Shown here one piece after another: positions 34,807 to 43,640 of a DNA stretch of 64,000 nucleotides (the stretch's first letter is position 1; the number at the start of each line of letters is the position of its first letter). Location of the stretch: positions 4,774,001 through 4,838,000 of the forward strand of contig OZ254082.1 in the NCBI GenBank assembly GCA_965267535.1. Direction: 5' to 3'. The translations under genes were made by a program, and so were the position numbers. A model generated the notes under the pieces. The model made no database searches and was not told the origin of the DNA. It saw only the letters and a program-made list of their open reading frames with translations. This DNA is from CAXBNB01 sp965267535. Its GTDB lineage: Bacteria > Bacteroidota > Bacteroidia > Cytophagales > Cyclobacteriaceae.

Positions 34807-35387
34807 AGTGTTAAAAAGTTTTCTATTATTTTCTGGCCTGCTTCACTGCTTTTTTCGGGGTGAAACTGGCAGCCGTAAAAATTGTCTTTTTGTATGGCCG
34901 AAGCATACGGGATGGCATAGTCTGTAGTGGCTATGCTATATTCCGAATCAGGCACATAGTAGCTGTGTACAAAATACACATATTCGCCTTCTTTTATTCC
35001 TTTAAACAATGGGCTTTTAAGATTTGATATCTGATTCCATCCCATATGTGGCACCTTTATGTTTCCGCTTATTTTTTTTACCGTAAGGGGAAAAACACCA
35101 ATACCGTCGGTATCGCGCTCTACTGAGTGAGCACACAAGAGTTGCATGCCCAGACATACGCCCAGCACCGGCTGGGTTAGTGTGGGTATTAGTTTTTCCA
35201 GTCCATTAGTCGTAATGGCACTCATGGCACTTCGGGCTTCTCCCACACCCGGAAAAATCACTTTATCGGCCGATAAAATGTCTTCGTGAGCACTGGTAAG
35301 CAATGGCGACACGCCTAATCGCTCAAGGGCAAATTTTACCGATTTTACATTCCCGGCACCATAGTCTATGATTACTACTTTGCTCAT
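34803..35387 (-). CDS. hisH: Imidazole glycerol phosphate synthase glutaminase subunit HisH
   Basis: 194 residues, class I glutamine amidotransferase. Motifs: IIDYGAGNVKSV at the N-terminus, nucleophile Cys in GVCLGMQLLC, and the His-Glu of QFHPEKS. It supplies ammonia to HisF. Starts 1 base after the hisB stop and overlaps hisA by 4 bases. Confidence 0.97.
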   Translation of the reverse strand: MSKVVIIDYGAGNVKSVKFALERLGVSPLLTSAHEDILSADKVIFPGVGEARSAMSAITTNGLEKLIPTLTQPVLGVCLGMQLLCAHSVERDTDGIGVFPLTVKKISGNIKVPHMGWNQISNLKSPLFKGIKEGEYVYFVHSYYVPDSEYSIATTDYAIPYASAIQKDNFYGCQFHPEKSSEAGQKIIENFLTL

Positions 35388-35388
35388 T

Positions 35389-36498
35389 TTACAACATTCC
35401 TTTAGTGCTGGGCAAAATCATTTTTTCTACATCGCGCTTTACAGCCATTTTGATGGCTTTGGCCCAGGCCTTAAAAATTGCCTCTATTTTGTGATGTTCA
35501 TTTACTCCCTCTGCTTTTATGTTGAGGTTGGATTTGGATGCGTCTGAAAACGACTTGAAGAAGTGATAAAACATCTCTGTGGGCATCTTGCCTACCATCT
35601 CACGTTTGAACTCTGCGTCCCATTCTATCCAGTTTCTTCCTCCAAAATCGATGGCTACCTGTGCCAGGCAGTCGTCCATAGGCAGGCAAAAGCCATAGCG
35701 TTCCATGCCCATTTTGTTGCCTACTGCCTGAGCGAATGCTTCGCCCAGCGCAATGGCCGTATCTTCTATGGTATGGTGCTCATCTACTTCCAAATCCCCG
35801 ATTACCTTGATGTTGAGGTCTATCAGGCCGTGCTTGCCCAACTGATCGAGCATGTGGTCAAAAAATTTGATGCCGGTATCAATATTTGTTTTTCCTGTGC
35901 CGTCTAGGTTGAGCGAAATGGCTATATCTGTCTCGTGGGTTTTGCGCTTTACTGCTCCTTTGCGGGCGCCCCCTTTCAGGTATTCGTATATTTTTTGCCA
36001 GCTGTCGGTTTGCAGCACCTGCACATCCTGATCGAAAGGTTCCGTGTCTGCGGAAGCTATAAAAATACCTTTCGCTCCAAGGTTTTTTGCCAACTCGATA
36101 TCCGTTTTTCTATCTCCGATAACAAAGCTGGCAGCCAAATCATATTCTTCAGTCATATATTTGGTCATCATACCTGTGCCGGGTTTTCTGGTAGGTAGGT
36201 TTTCCTCAGGAAAACTCTTATCTATAAGAATATCGTCGAAAATTATGCCTTCATTTTCGAAAGCCTTGAGCATTTTGTTGTGTGCCGGCCAAAAGGTGTC
36301 TTCGGGAAAGGAATCTGTTCCCAGGCCATCCTGATTGGTAACCATCACCAATTCGTAATCCAACTCTCTGGCGATTTTAGAAAGGTTCTGAAAAACTCCG
36401 GGGTAAAACTCCAGCTTTTCCAGGCTGTCGAGTTGGTAGTCTTCGGGTGGTTCGATTACTAGTGTGCCATCCCTGTCGATAAATAATGCTTTTTTCAT
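35389..36498 (-). CDS. hisB: Bifunctional histidinol-phosphatase / imidazoleglycerol-phosphate dehydratase HisB
   Basis: 369 residues. N-terminal HAD phosphatase (IDRDGTLV, residues 7-14; VIGDRKTDIELA), then from about residue 180 the IGPD domain with the manganese-binding repeats FFDHMLDQLGKHG, DEHHTIEDTAIALGEA and NEHHKIEAIFKAWAKA. One protein catalyses steps 6 and 8 of histidine synthesis, the arrangement seen in gammaproteobacteria and many Bacteroidota. Confidence 0.97.
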   Translation of the reverse strand: MKKALFIDRDGTLVIEPPEDYQLDSLEKLEFYPGVFQNLSKIARELDYELVMVTNQDGLGTDSFPEDTFWPAHNKMLKAFENEGIIFDDILIDKSFPEENLPTRKPGTGMMTKYMTEEYDLAASFVIGDRKTDIELAKNLGAKGIFIASADTEPFDQDVQVLQTDSWQKIYEYLKGGARKGAVKRKTHETDIAISLNLDGTGKTNIDTGIKFFDHMLDQLGKHGLIDLNIKVIGDLEVDEHHTIEDTAIALGEAFAQAVGNKMGMERYGFCLPMDDCLAQVAIDFGGRNWIEWDAEFKREMVGKMPTEMFYHFFKSFSDASKSNLNIKAEGVNEHHKIEAIFKAWAKAIKMAVKRDVEKMILPSTKGML

Positions 36499-36515
36499 CG
36501 TTGTTATTTCTTTTA

Positions 36516-37559
36516 TCAGCTGGTCAAATCTATCTTTTCCAATGCTGCTATTAGCTTGTCATTTTCTTCCGGTGTACCTACTGTTATTCTGAGGCAGCCT
36601 TCGCAGTGCAATTCTCTGGACCGGTCTCTCACTATGATGCCCTGTGCCATGAGTATATCAAACACCTCTCGTGGTTTTTCGAATTGTGCCAGAAAAAAAT
36701 TGGCATCTGAGGGTACTATACCCTTCACCAGTGGCATAGCAGCCATCGCTTTTTCCAGTCGTGTTTTTTCTGAAAGAATCAGTGCCAGGTTTTGCCGAAA
36801 CTGCTCTTCATTGTCCAGCACTTCGAGTGCTTTCTGCTGAGTAAGCTGATTGATATTATACGGCGGTTTTATTTTGTTCAGTACTGCTATGATTTCTTGT
36901 GAAGCAAAACAAAGCCCTAGTCGAATACCGGCCAGTCCCCATGCTTTGGATAGGGTTTGGCAAACAATCAGGTTGGGAAACTCGCTCAACCGATGAATCC
37001 AGCTTTTCTTTTGAGTAAAATCAATGTATGCCTCGTCGATTACCACTACTGTATTGGTATTTTTTAGCAGTCTTTCTATCACCTCATCATCCAGGTTGTT
37101 TCCTGATGGGTTGTTGGGCGAGCAAATAAGCAATAGCTTGGTTTGCTCATTTATCTGACCGAGCAGGGCTTCATAATCGAGGCTAAAATCCGGCTTAAGT
37201 GGTGCCAGTTTGTTTTCTACATTGTTGATATCGGCCAGTACCTGATACATGCCGTACGTAGGTGGTGCTGATACTACATTGTCCTGCAGGGGTTCGCAAA
37301 AAGCCCTGAATATCAAATCCAGCACTTCGTCGCTACCATTGCCCAACAGGATGTTTTTTGCATTTACTCCTTTGATATCGGCCAGCCTTTCTTTCACCCG
37401 GTTTTGATACGGGTCAGGATAGCGGTTTACTCCATTTTCAAAAGGGTTTTCATTGGCATCCAGATACACATCGGCACTGCTGCTAAATTCGTCTCTGGCT
37501 GAAGAATACGGTTTTAGCGCTTTCACATTTTCCCGTACAAGTGCTTGTATGTCCATCAT
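36516..37559 (-). CDS. hisC: Histidinol-phosphate aminotransferase HisC
   Basis: 347 residues, PLP fold-type I. Motifs: LDANENPF, GNGSDEVLDLI, CSPNNPSGN, DEAYIDF, and the PLP lysine in SKAWGLAGIRLG. Transfers an amino group from glutamate to imidazole-acetol phosphate. Its first codons overlap the hisD stop by 4 bases, and hisB follows after 17 bases. Confidence 0.97.
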   Translation of the reverse strand: MMDIQALVRENVKALKPYSSARDEFSSSADVYLDANENPFENGVNRYPDPYQNRVKERLADIKGVNAKNILLGNGSDEVLDLIFRAFCEPLQDNVVSAPPTYGMYQVLADINNVENKLAPLKPDFSLDYEALLGQINEQTKLLLICSPNNPSGNNLDDEVIERLLKNTNTVVVIDEAYIDFTQKKSWIHRLSEFPNLIVCQTLSKAWGLAGIRLGLCFASQEIIAVLNKIKPPYNINQLTQQKALEVLDNEEQFRQNLALILSEKTRLEKAMAAMPLVKGIVPSDANFFLAQFEKPREVFDILMAQGIIVRDRSRELHCEGCLRITVGTPEENDKLIAALEKIDLTS

Positions 37560-38842
37560 CCTTTGAGTTGAGCCAGTCGTAGTGTTACTGCATTTTTGTG
37601 AGCCTGTAGCCCCTCAGCTTCTGCCATGAGTTCTATTGCCGGGCCTATGGCCTGTATACCTTCTGCACTGATCTTCTGAAACGTAACTTTTTTAGTAAAC
37701 GCATCCAGGTTAACGCCACTGTATGCTTTGGCATAACCGTTGGTCGGTAGGGTATGGTTTGTTCCTGAGGCATAATCGCCGGCACTTTCGGGAGTGTAGT
37801 TGCCTACAAATACCGACCCTGCACTGATCAGGTTGTTCAGGTAAAATTCTTCATTTTCGGCAGCCAAAATAAAATGCTCCGGCCCATAGGCATTGATAAA
37901 ATCGATGATGTCCTGATCTTTCTCAAACGAAACCAATCGCGAGTTTTCTATCGCTTTTTGCGCTATTTCTTTTCTGGGCAGCAGCTCTATCTGCCGGGCT
38001 ACTTCCTCCTCTACCCTGTCGAGCATGGTGCTTTCGTTGGTCACGAAAATCACCTGGCTGTCGCCACCGTGCTCTGCCTGCGACAGCAGGTCGGACGCTA
38101 CAAAGGCCGGATCTCCGGATTTGTCGGCCATTACGAGCAATTCGGATGGGCCGGCAGGCATATCTATGGCCAGACCGTATTGTGTAGCGGCCTGCTTGGC
38201 TGCCGTTACGTATTGATTGCCAGGGCCAAATATCTTATTGACTTTTGGTACCGTTTGCGTGCCAAAAGTAAGTGCTGCTATGGCCTGTATGCCTCCTACT
38301 TTCACTATTTTGCTTACTCCTGTAAGCTCTGCCGCATAGAGTATCTCGTTGGCTACCTTACCGTCTTTTCCCGGAGGGGTACACAAAACTATTTCTTTGC
38401 AGCCCGCTATTGTAGCTGGTATAGCCAGCATGAGTACCGTAGAAAAAAGTGGCGCTGTACCTCCCGGTATGTAGATGCCTACTTTTTCGATAGGCCGGGC
38501 TTCCTGCCAGCAGGTGACCCCCGGCACAGTTTCTACTTTTGTAGGTTGTATGGCTTGTGAGGCATGAAACTTTTCAATGTTCTTTTTGGCCAGCTCAATA
38601 GCTGCTTTTAAATCTGCCGGCACATTGGCAGAAGCCAGAGCAATTTCATCCTTGGTAGCTTCCAGCTGCTCCAGGTTTACTTTGTCAAACTGCGCCGTAT
38701 ATTTTTTCAGTGCCTCGTCTCCGTCTTTGCTCACTTCAGCAAAAACAGCCTCAACTACCTGACGCAGGTCGCTATTGTCTACTTCGGGCCTTGTGGTTAT
38801 CTGTGGCCATTGCAGCCTATCGGGATTGATGATTTTTTCCAT
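37556..38842 (-). CDS. hisD: Histidinol dehydrogenase HisD
   Basis: 428 residues. Zinc- and NAD-binding signature GPSELLVMAD, QAEHGGDSQVIFVT, YGPEHF and the C-terminal SGVNLDAFTKKVTFQ. It oxidises histidinol to histidine in two NAD-dependent steps. It is 13 bases after hisG and overlaps hisC. Confidence 0.98.
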   Translation of the reverse strand: MEKIINPDRLQWPQITTRPEVDNSDLRQVVEAVFAEVSKDGDEALKKYTAQFDKVNLEQLEATKDEIALASANVPADLKAAIELAKKNIEKFHASQAIQPTKVETVPGVTCWQEARPIEKVGIYIPGGTAPLFSTVLMLAIPATIAGCKEIVLCTPPGKDGKVANEILYAAELTGVSKIVKVGGIQAIAALTFGTQTVPKVNKIFGPGNQYVTAAKQAATQYGLAIDMPAGPSELLVMADKSGDPAFVASDLLSQAEHGGDSQVIFVTNESTMLDRVEEEVARQIELLPRKEIAQKAIENSRLVSFEKDQDIIDFINAYGPEHFILAAENEEFYLNNLISAGSVFVGNYTPESAGDYASGTNHTLPTNGYAKAYSGVNLDAFTKKVTFQKISAEGIQAIGPAIELMAEAEGLQAHKNAVTLRLAQLKG

Positions 38843-38855
38843 CGCCGTATCTGTT

Positions 38856-39713
38856 TTAGAGTACCATTTTTTCGATTGGCACTATGAGTATGCCTTCAGC
38901 TCCTGCTTCTTTCAACTTATCGATCACCTCCCAAAATTTCTTTTCATCTATCACTGTGTGTAGCGAACTCCACCCTTCTATGGCCAGAGGCATTACGGTT
39001 GGGCTTTTCAGTACGGGCAGCAGACTACTTACTTCGTCTATCTTATCGTTGGGTACATTCATGAGCACATATTTAGATGATTTGGCTCTCAGCACAGAGC
39101 GCAATCTAAATAACAGTGTATCCAGCAATGCCTCTTTATCTTCACTGAGTTCCGTGTTTTTTACCAAACATGCATCTGATCGGAGTATTTCTTCTACTTC
39201 TTTCAGGCCGTTTTTAAACAGTGTACTGCCTGAGCTTACCAGATCACATACTACATCGGCCAGGCCTATGTTTGGAGCGATCTCCACCGAACCTGATATC
39301 ACGTGAATTTCTGCCTCAAGATTGTTTTTTTTCAGGTATTGCTTGAGTGTGTTGGGATAAGAAGTAGCTATCTTTTTGCCTTGCAAATATTGTGGTCCTG
39401 TATAATCCACATCTTTAGGCACGGCCAATGACAAGCGACATTTAGAAAAACCCAGGTGCTCCACAATCTCCACATTTTTTTCCTTTTCTATCAGTAGGTT
39501 TTCTCCTACTATGGCGATATCTACCACTCCGTCTTCGAGGTACTGGGGAATGTCTGAGTTTCTCAGGTAAAGCACTTCTATCGGAAAATTGCTGGCGCTG
39601 GCTTTTAGCTGGTCTTTGCCATTGTCGATGTAAATGCCACAGCTTTTAAGAATACCAATAGAGTCTTCGTTTAACCGTCCTGATTTTTGAATTGCGATTT
39701 TTAGCTTGTTCAT
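38856..39713 (-). CDS. hisG: ATP phosphoribosyltransferase HisG (long form)
   Basis: 285 residues, so it is the long, self-sufficient form with a C-terminal ACT-like allosteric domain (KYVLMNVPNDKIDEVSSLLPVL and HTVIDEKKFWEVIDKLKEAGA). Catalytic part: IAIQKSGRLNEDS and ISGSVEIAPNIGLAD. First committed step of histidine synthesis, normally inhibited by histidine. First structural gene of the operon, 41 bases after the attenuator hairpin. Confidence 0.97.
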   Translation of the reverse strand: MNKLKIAIQKSGRLNEDSIGILKSCGIYIDNGKDQLKASASNFPIEVLYLRNSDIPQYLEDGVVDIAIVGENLLIEKEKNVEIVEHLGFSKCRLSLAVPKDVDYTGPQYLQGKKIATSYPNTLKQYLKKNNLEAEIHVISGSVEIAPNIGLADVVCDLVSSGSTLFKNGLKEVEEILRSDACLVKNTELSEDKEALLDTLLFRLRSVLRAKSSKYVLMNVPNDKIDEVSSLLPVLKSPTVMPLAIEGWSSLHTVIDEKKFWEVIDKLKEAGAEGILIVPIEKMVL

Positions 39714-39753
39714 TGTTTTTAGTGTTGTGCCTGAGTAATCCTTTGGAACAAAA

Positions 39754-39782
39754 AATCCCGCCTGATTAACTCAGACGGGATT
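39754..39782 (-). terminator. his attenuator terminator hairpin
   Basis: On the minus strand: AATCCCGTCTGA, loop of 5, TCAGGCGGGATT (12 pairs, one G-U), followed by TTTTTTG. It sits between the leader peptide stop (39810) and hisG (39713). Its 5' arm contains CTGAG, which can instead pair with CTCAG inside the leader reading frame (39826-39822), giving an antiterminator. Confidence 0.85.
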
Positions 39783-39809
39783 ATAAATATTTTTTCTATA
39801 GACAAAACA

Positions 39810-39869
39810 TCACTTCCACGACTGAGCGCTTGCTGGAAAATGATGATGATGTCTTTTGTTTGTTTTCAT
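39810..39869 (-). CDS. hisL: his operon leader peptide (four consecutive His codons)
   Basis: A 19-residue frame with ATG at 39869 and TGA at 39810: MKTNKRHHHHFPASAQSWK. Codons 7-10 are four CAT in a row. It is followed 28 bases later by an intrinsic terminator and then hisG. This is the textbook arrangement for histidine attenuation: ribosome stalling at the His codons when charged tRNA-His is scarce should favour the antiterminator and expression. The peptide itself probably has no other role. A tRNA-His gene lies elsewhere in the window (61.6 kb). Confidence 0.88.
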   Translation of the reverse strand: MKTNKRHHHHFPASAQSWK

Positions 39870-39887
39870 GGTTCTTTATTACAGCGG

Positions 39888-39895
39888 CAAATATA
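39888..39895 (-). promoter_or_regulatory. -7 element of the his operon promoter
   Basis: TATATTTG on the minus strand (TAnnTTTG), 18 bases before the leader ATG, which would give a very short untranslated leader. The -33 region has only a partial match. Confidence 0.5.
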
Positions 39896-39959
39896 TAGGC
39901 ATAATTATAAATATGAAATGCCATGGGAATAAAATTGGTGCTTTGCTCACGTATCCCTG

Positions 39960-42900
39960 TTAAAAGAAAAACCCTAAAGCCACTACCGGCAGATTTTCTT
40001 CGTCGGTAAAAGCCATGGTAAACGACAACACGGCCTTGCCTAGTGGGGCTACATACACTCCCCCTCCGGCACTATCGTGCCAGGTAGACGACTGCTCTCC
40101 ATCTACCCACACACGGCCGATATCGTGAAAGCCCAGTATACCAAACTGACCGGGAAACAGATAACTCCTGAAATCAAACAACTTGATCCGAAGGTCTATA
40201 TTGTTATAAAAGTTCGTTTGTCCATAGAAGCGTGTGCGCCGAAATCCTCTCAGGTTTTCTTTACCCCCTAAGGTGGTGGCGTTATAAAATTCATCCGGCG
40301 TAATGTCTGAAAAATTGTGCGCGCCTCCCACTCTCCAGGCCAGTGTGGTACGTGCAGGATACTTAAAACTGTAATAGAATGATACTGACGACCGGGCCGT
40401 GTGATAATCCGACGACAGGCTATTTGTGCCTTTGAGCAATTGTACCTCTGTATTCCAGTATATTCCTCTTGTGGTAAGTTGCCGATTGTCCCGGGTGTCT
40501 ACCTCCAGGCTTGAGTACAGGCCGGCATATCTTCGGTCCGTATCAAACAACCTGGCCGAACCCCAACCCGACTCTGCCAGGTATTGGGCATGGTGCTCTT
40601 CTACCGATACGCCTCTATGCTCTGCCCCCACAGCAAAGCGAGCATGTGCTCCAAGCTGATTAATCAGTGTTGCCCGGTAAACAGTGTTTTCGAAGCGCAC
40701 CCGATAATAATCTATGTCACGGTTTTCAACATCGTAAAACGAGTTGTTGCCTATCCCAAAAAAGTTGTTGACAAAAAAAGGCTTTCGTACGTCGGCCAAC
40801 AAGCCCAGATCCCACCGGCCTATTGCATCAGTAAATAATCCATCGTACTTAATATTGAATGCGTGGGTAGCAAAAGCAAAATTGGCTCTGAAAATATGCC
40901 TGGCCGCAAAGGGGGATTTTCGCCAGCCTTGTTTGGTGAAAATAAAACCTCCGCCTATAAATATACCATCGTCCCGGTTGAACTGGCCATCGAGCAATGG
41001 CATCACCACATCGTATTTGTAAGCCATCCTGTCGTGCCTGTGTATAGCCGGATCTGTAGTGAGTTTTGCAGACACTTTTTTAGGGGCATCAGACAAGTTT
41101 GTGTCCGGTGTGTCATACACTTTGGCAGCTATACCTGCTGTAGCTGCACCCCTCACTTCATCTTTTCCTTCTCCACTGATTATGCGGACCTTTATACCAC
41201 TTTTTTCTTCTCCATCGAGCACAAACTGATCTTCACCGTCTCTACCGTGCAGCCGTATTTCTTTCGTTTCTTTTTTGAAAAATGTTCTATCATAGATTAC
41301 CTGCTTTACATTGCCTTTTTTGGATATTTTGCTGACTTTTACCCGCAATACTCCGTCCCCCAGACTCGTCACCTCAAAAAGCTCATCCTTATCACTCCCC
41401 ATCACGTCCACTTCTCTTGCCAGGTATTCGTATAGTTCAATTGCCGCCGGCATTAAATTGTCTCTACGGGCTTTTAGCCTTCTGGCCGTTTGCAGCCCTG
41501 TGAGCTCATAAATAGGTGCCGGCCACTGTGCTACCGCATGATCTATCGCTTCGTCGGTTAGGAGCGCCTGAAGTTGTGTGACGGCTTCTTCCCAATCTGA
41601 TCGCGACATGGCTGTGAGAAATGACCGATCGAAATAGCGGGCATTAAATGCCAATCCGGGAGCCCAACGAATGTCTTCATTAAATCCCTCTACTTTGGGC
41701 ATTGCCCAGCGCCGGCTTACTATTTTAGGCATTATGCCTTCATTGACAAAAAATGCCTGATCGCGATCGCGAGGAATGGGCCGGTACATTTTTCCCTTAT
41801 CTTCTTCAAAAGAAGCCCACCGCCACTGGTCATCGTGACGATCCCAGTCGGCTATTACTATATCAAACAGGCGCGACTTTAGCACCCAATGCTGATCAAC
41901 TCTGTTGTCGTTATCGTCTTGCAGTTCTTCCAGTACTTCGAGCGTATTTACCAGATCATCCGACCCTCCAAACTCATCTGTATCGCTCCAGTCTTTAGCC
42001 GGCCTTTCTTCAAAAAGCGCCAGTGTATTGGCAAACTTTTCCCTGTAATCTCCCAGCGCAGGATCATCCGGAATGTATACCACTCTGGGATTGGTATGGT
42101 AAATACCTGCGGCTTCCGCCAAAAAAGGCACTATGAGTGCTCCGTAGGGATGTGATGCCGAAATCTGATCCTGAACAATGGATACGGCTATCGTTTGCCT
42201 GAGCAACTCGGGCATGGCATTGATAGCATATTTCTCTATCGAACGCAATACATACTGTTTACCGTCTTTGGCTTCCAGCCTTAGCGACTTGGTTTGCATG
42301 CCTCCTCCAACTTTTACCGGTGTTAGCCCTCCTTTTTCTTTTTGTATGTCAAAAACCTCTATATCGATTTTTCGCTCCCACACATCCCGGTAGTTTTTTC
42401 CCAACCACGCCTGTTTGGTTTTTCCTGCTTTGTATTGTAATGAAGCTGGTTTCGTTACTGTTTTGTCTACCGGAGCTTTTGCTGTTTCTCTATTTTTATC
42501 CGATTGGGGAGTAAAAGCCGAAAACACCTGAGCTTCGTATGCTTTTTTTGCTCCTTGTTCGCCTGTAGTCCAGTAGGTTGTCTTGATGCTTCCATCAGCA
42601 AAATAATCGAGCTGTACAAAGCCGGTCTCTGAAGCAGCATACCGGGCATACTTTCCCTGGGCTACATATGTGGTTTTAGATCCCGAACCACTGACTATAT
42701 AATGTACACTGTCTTTCACTATATGCTGCAACGAATGCTCGTGCCCGGCCGCATATATGGCGTTTTTGTGTTTTTGCAGATATTGCTCGAGGGTGTTGCG
42801 GATGGCCTTATATTGTGGATGGGGAATGTCCTGAATGTTGCCTATAACAGAGCGAAACAAGGGATATATTGAGCCAATACCCGGCAATGGAATGTACAGG

Positions 42901-43640
42901 TTTTTTTTGGCTGCCGTCAGTGGAAAAATGTGATCTTTGAGAGGGTATTTCCCCCCATGCGACCCGTAGCTATATAGTGGGTGATGTGCGGCCAAAATTA
43001 CCCTCTCGTTGCGATGCTTTTGCAGAAGTGCTTCTATCTCCAACAGCACTTCTACTTCAGTTTTGTTATCGCAGGAGCTTTCTTCTCCGGGCTTTTCATA
43101 TTTGTGTAGCAACCACTGCATATCGAACATTATGAGCCAAAGCCCCGGGGCTAGCTGACGCTCGACTGGTCCGGGACACCCGTCGCGAGGCTGAAACACT
43201 TCTTTGCTTTGGTAATAGTCCGTAACAAACTTCTGCTGATTGAGCACATGCTGCCACCCTTCCTGCTTTCCTTTTGCCCAGTCATGATTGCCGGGAATCA
43301 CATATACTCCACCGGTATGCGCTGCGGCTACTTCAAGCTGGCTTACCAGCTTTTGTTCTTGCTCCTGTCGGTCGGGGTGATTTTTGTCTGCCAGTCCTTT
43401 TGGGTAGATGTTGTCTCCCAAAAAAATGAGCGTGTTGTTTTGGCCAGCACGCCGAAGCTGCTCCCTGAGTGTCTGTAAATTTGCTCCAGCCAGGTCTGGT
43501 TCTCCGGCATCCCCTATCAAAAACACGGTATGAGCTGGTGATTGATTCTGAGCAAATACGCTATGGGTAAACAGCCCTGCAAGCAGGGAAAAAACCATCC
43601 CTAAACGACCTGCTTTTTGCACTATACTGTGGTATTTCAT
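39960..43640 (-). CDS. Metallophosphoesterase / kinase-like domain / outer-membrane beta-barrel fusion
   Basis: 1226 residues with a signal peptide (to about residue 31). Residues about 38-330 are a calcineurin-like phosphoesterase with all motifs: LIGDAGEP, GDNIYPKG, GNHDW, AAHHPLYS and AGHEHS. From about 425-760 a second domain has VGGGMQTKSLRL (glycine loop-like), YVLRSIEK, ADWDRHDDQWRW (about 600) and IPRDRDQAF (about 625), which resemble the catalytic DRHxxN/D and metal motifs of HipA/PI3K-like atypical kinases. The last 350 residues are beta-strand-rich and end in a barrel-type C-terminus (VALGFFF), like a BamA/D15 surface-antigen barrel. It is predicted to sit in the outer membrane. 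The kinase reading is my inference. Overlaps the next gene by 4 bases. Confidence 0.8.
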   Translation of the reverse strand: MKYHSIVQKAGRLGMVFSLLAGLFTHSVFAQNQSPAHTVFLIGDAGEPDLAGANLQTLREQLRRAGQNNTLIFLGDNIYPKGLADKNHPDRQEQEQKLVSQLEVAAAHTGGVYVIPGNHDWAKGKQEGWQHVLNQQKFVTDYYQSKEVFQPRDGCPGPVERQLAPGLWLIMFDMQWLLHKYEKPGEESSCDNKTEVEVLLEIEALLQKHRNERVILAAHHPLYSYGSHGGKYPLKDHIFPLTAAKKNLYIPLPGIGSIYPLFRSVIGNIQDIPHPQYKAIRNTLEQYLQKHKNAIYAAGHEHSLQHIVKDSVHYIVSGSGSKTTYVAQGKYARYAASETGFVQLDYFADGSIKTTYWTTGEQGAKKAYEAQVFSAFTPQSDKNRETAKAPVDKTVTKPASLQYKAGKTKQAWLGKNYRDVWERKIDIEVFDIQKEKGGLTPVKVGGGMQTKSLRLEAKDGKQYVLRSIEKYAINAMPELLRQTIAVSIVQDQISASHPYGALIVPFLAEAAGIYHTNPRVVYIPDDPALGDYREKFANTLALFEERPAKDWSDTDEFGGSDDLVNTLEVLEELQDDNDNRVDQHWVLKSRLFDIVIADWDRHDDQWRWASFEEDKGKMYRPIPRDRDQAFFVNEGIMPKIVSRRWAMPKVEGFNEDIRWAPGLAFNARYFDRSFLTAMSRSDWEEAVTQLQALLTDEAIDHAVAQWPAPIYELTGLQTARRLKARRDNLMPAAIELYEYLAREVDVMGSDKDELFEVTSLGDGVLRVKVSKISKKGNVKQVIYDRTFFKKETKEIRLHGRDGEDQFVLDGEEKSGIKVRIISGEGKDEVRGAATAGIAAKVYDTPDTNLSDAPKKVSAKLTTDPAIHRHDRMAYKYDVVMPLLDGQFNRDDGIFIGGGFIFTKQGWRKSPFAARHIFRANFAFATHAFNIKYDGLFTDAIGRWDLGLLADVRKPFFVNNFFGIGNNSFYDVENRDIDYYRVRFENTVYRATLINQLGAHARFAVGAEHRGVSVEEHHAQYLAESGWGSARLFDTDRRYAGLYSSLEVDTRDNRQLTTRGIYWNTEVQLLKGTNSLSSDYHTARSSVSFYYSFKYPARTTLAWRVGGAHNFSDITPDEFYNATTLGGKENLRGFRRTRFYGQTNFYNNIDLRIKLFDFRSYLFPGQFGILGFHDIGRVWVDGEQSSTWHDSAGGGVYVAPLGKAVLSFTMAFTDEENLPVVALGFFF

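Noticed and set aside
37874..38560. Long open frame of 228 codons on the plus strand opposite hisD
   Set aside because: Composition is rich in Tyr, Cys and Phe as expected from the reverse complement of a conserved gene; no recognisable domain.
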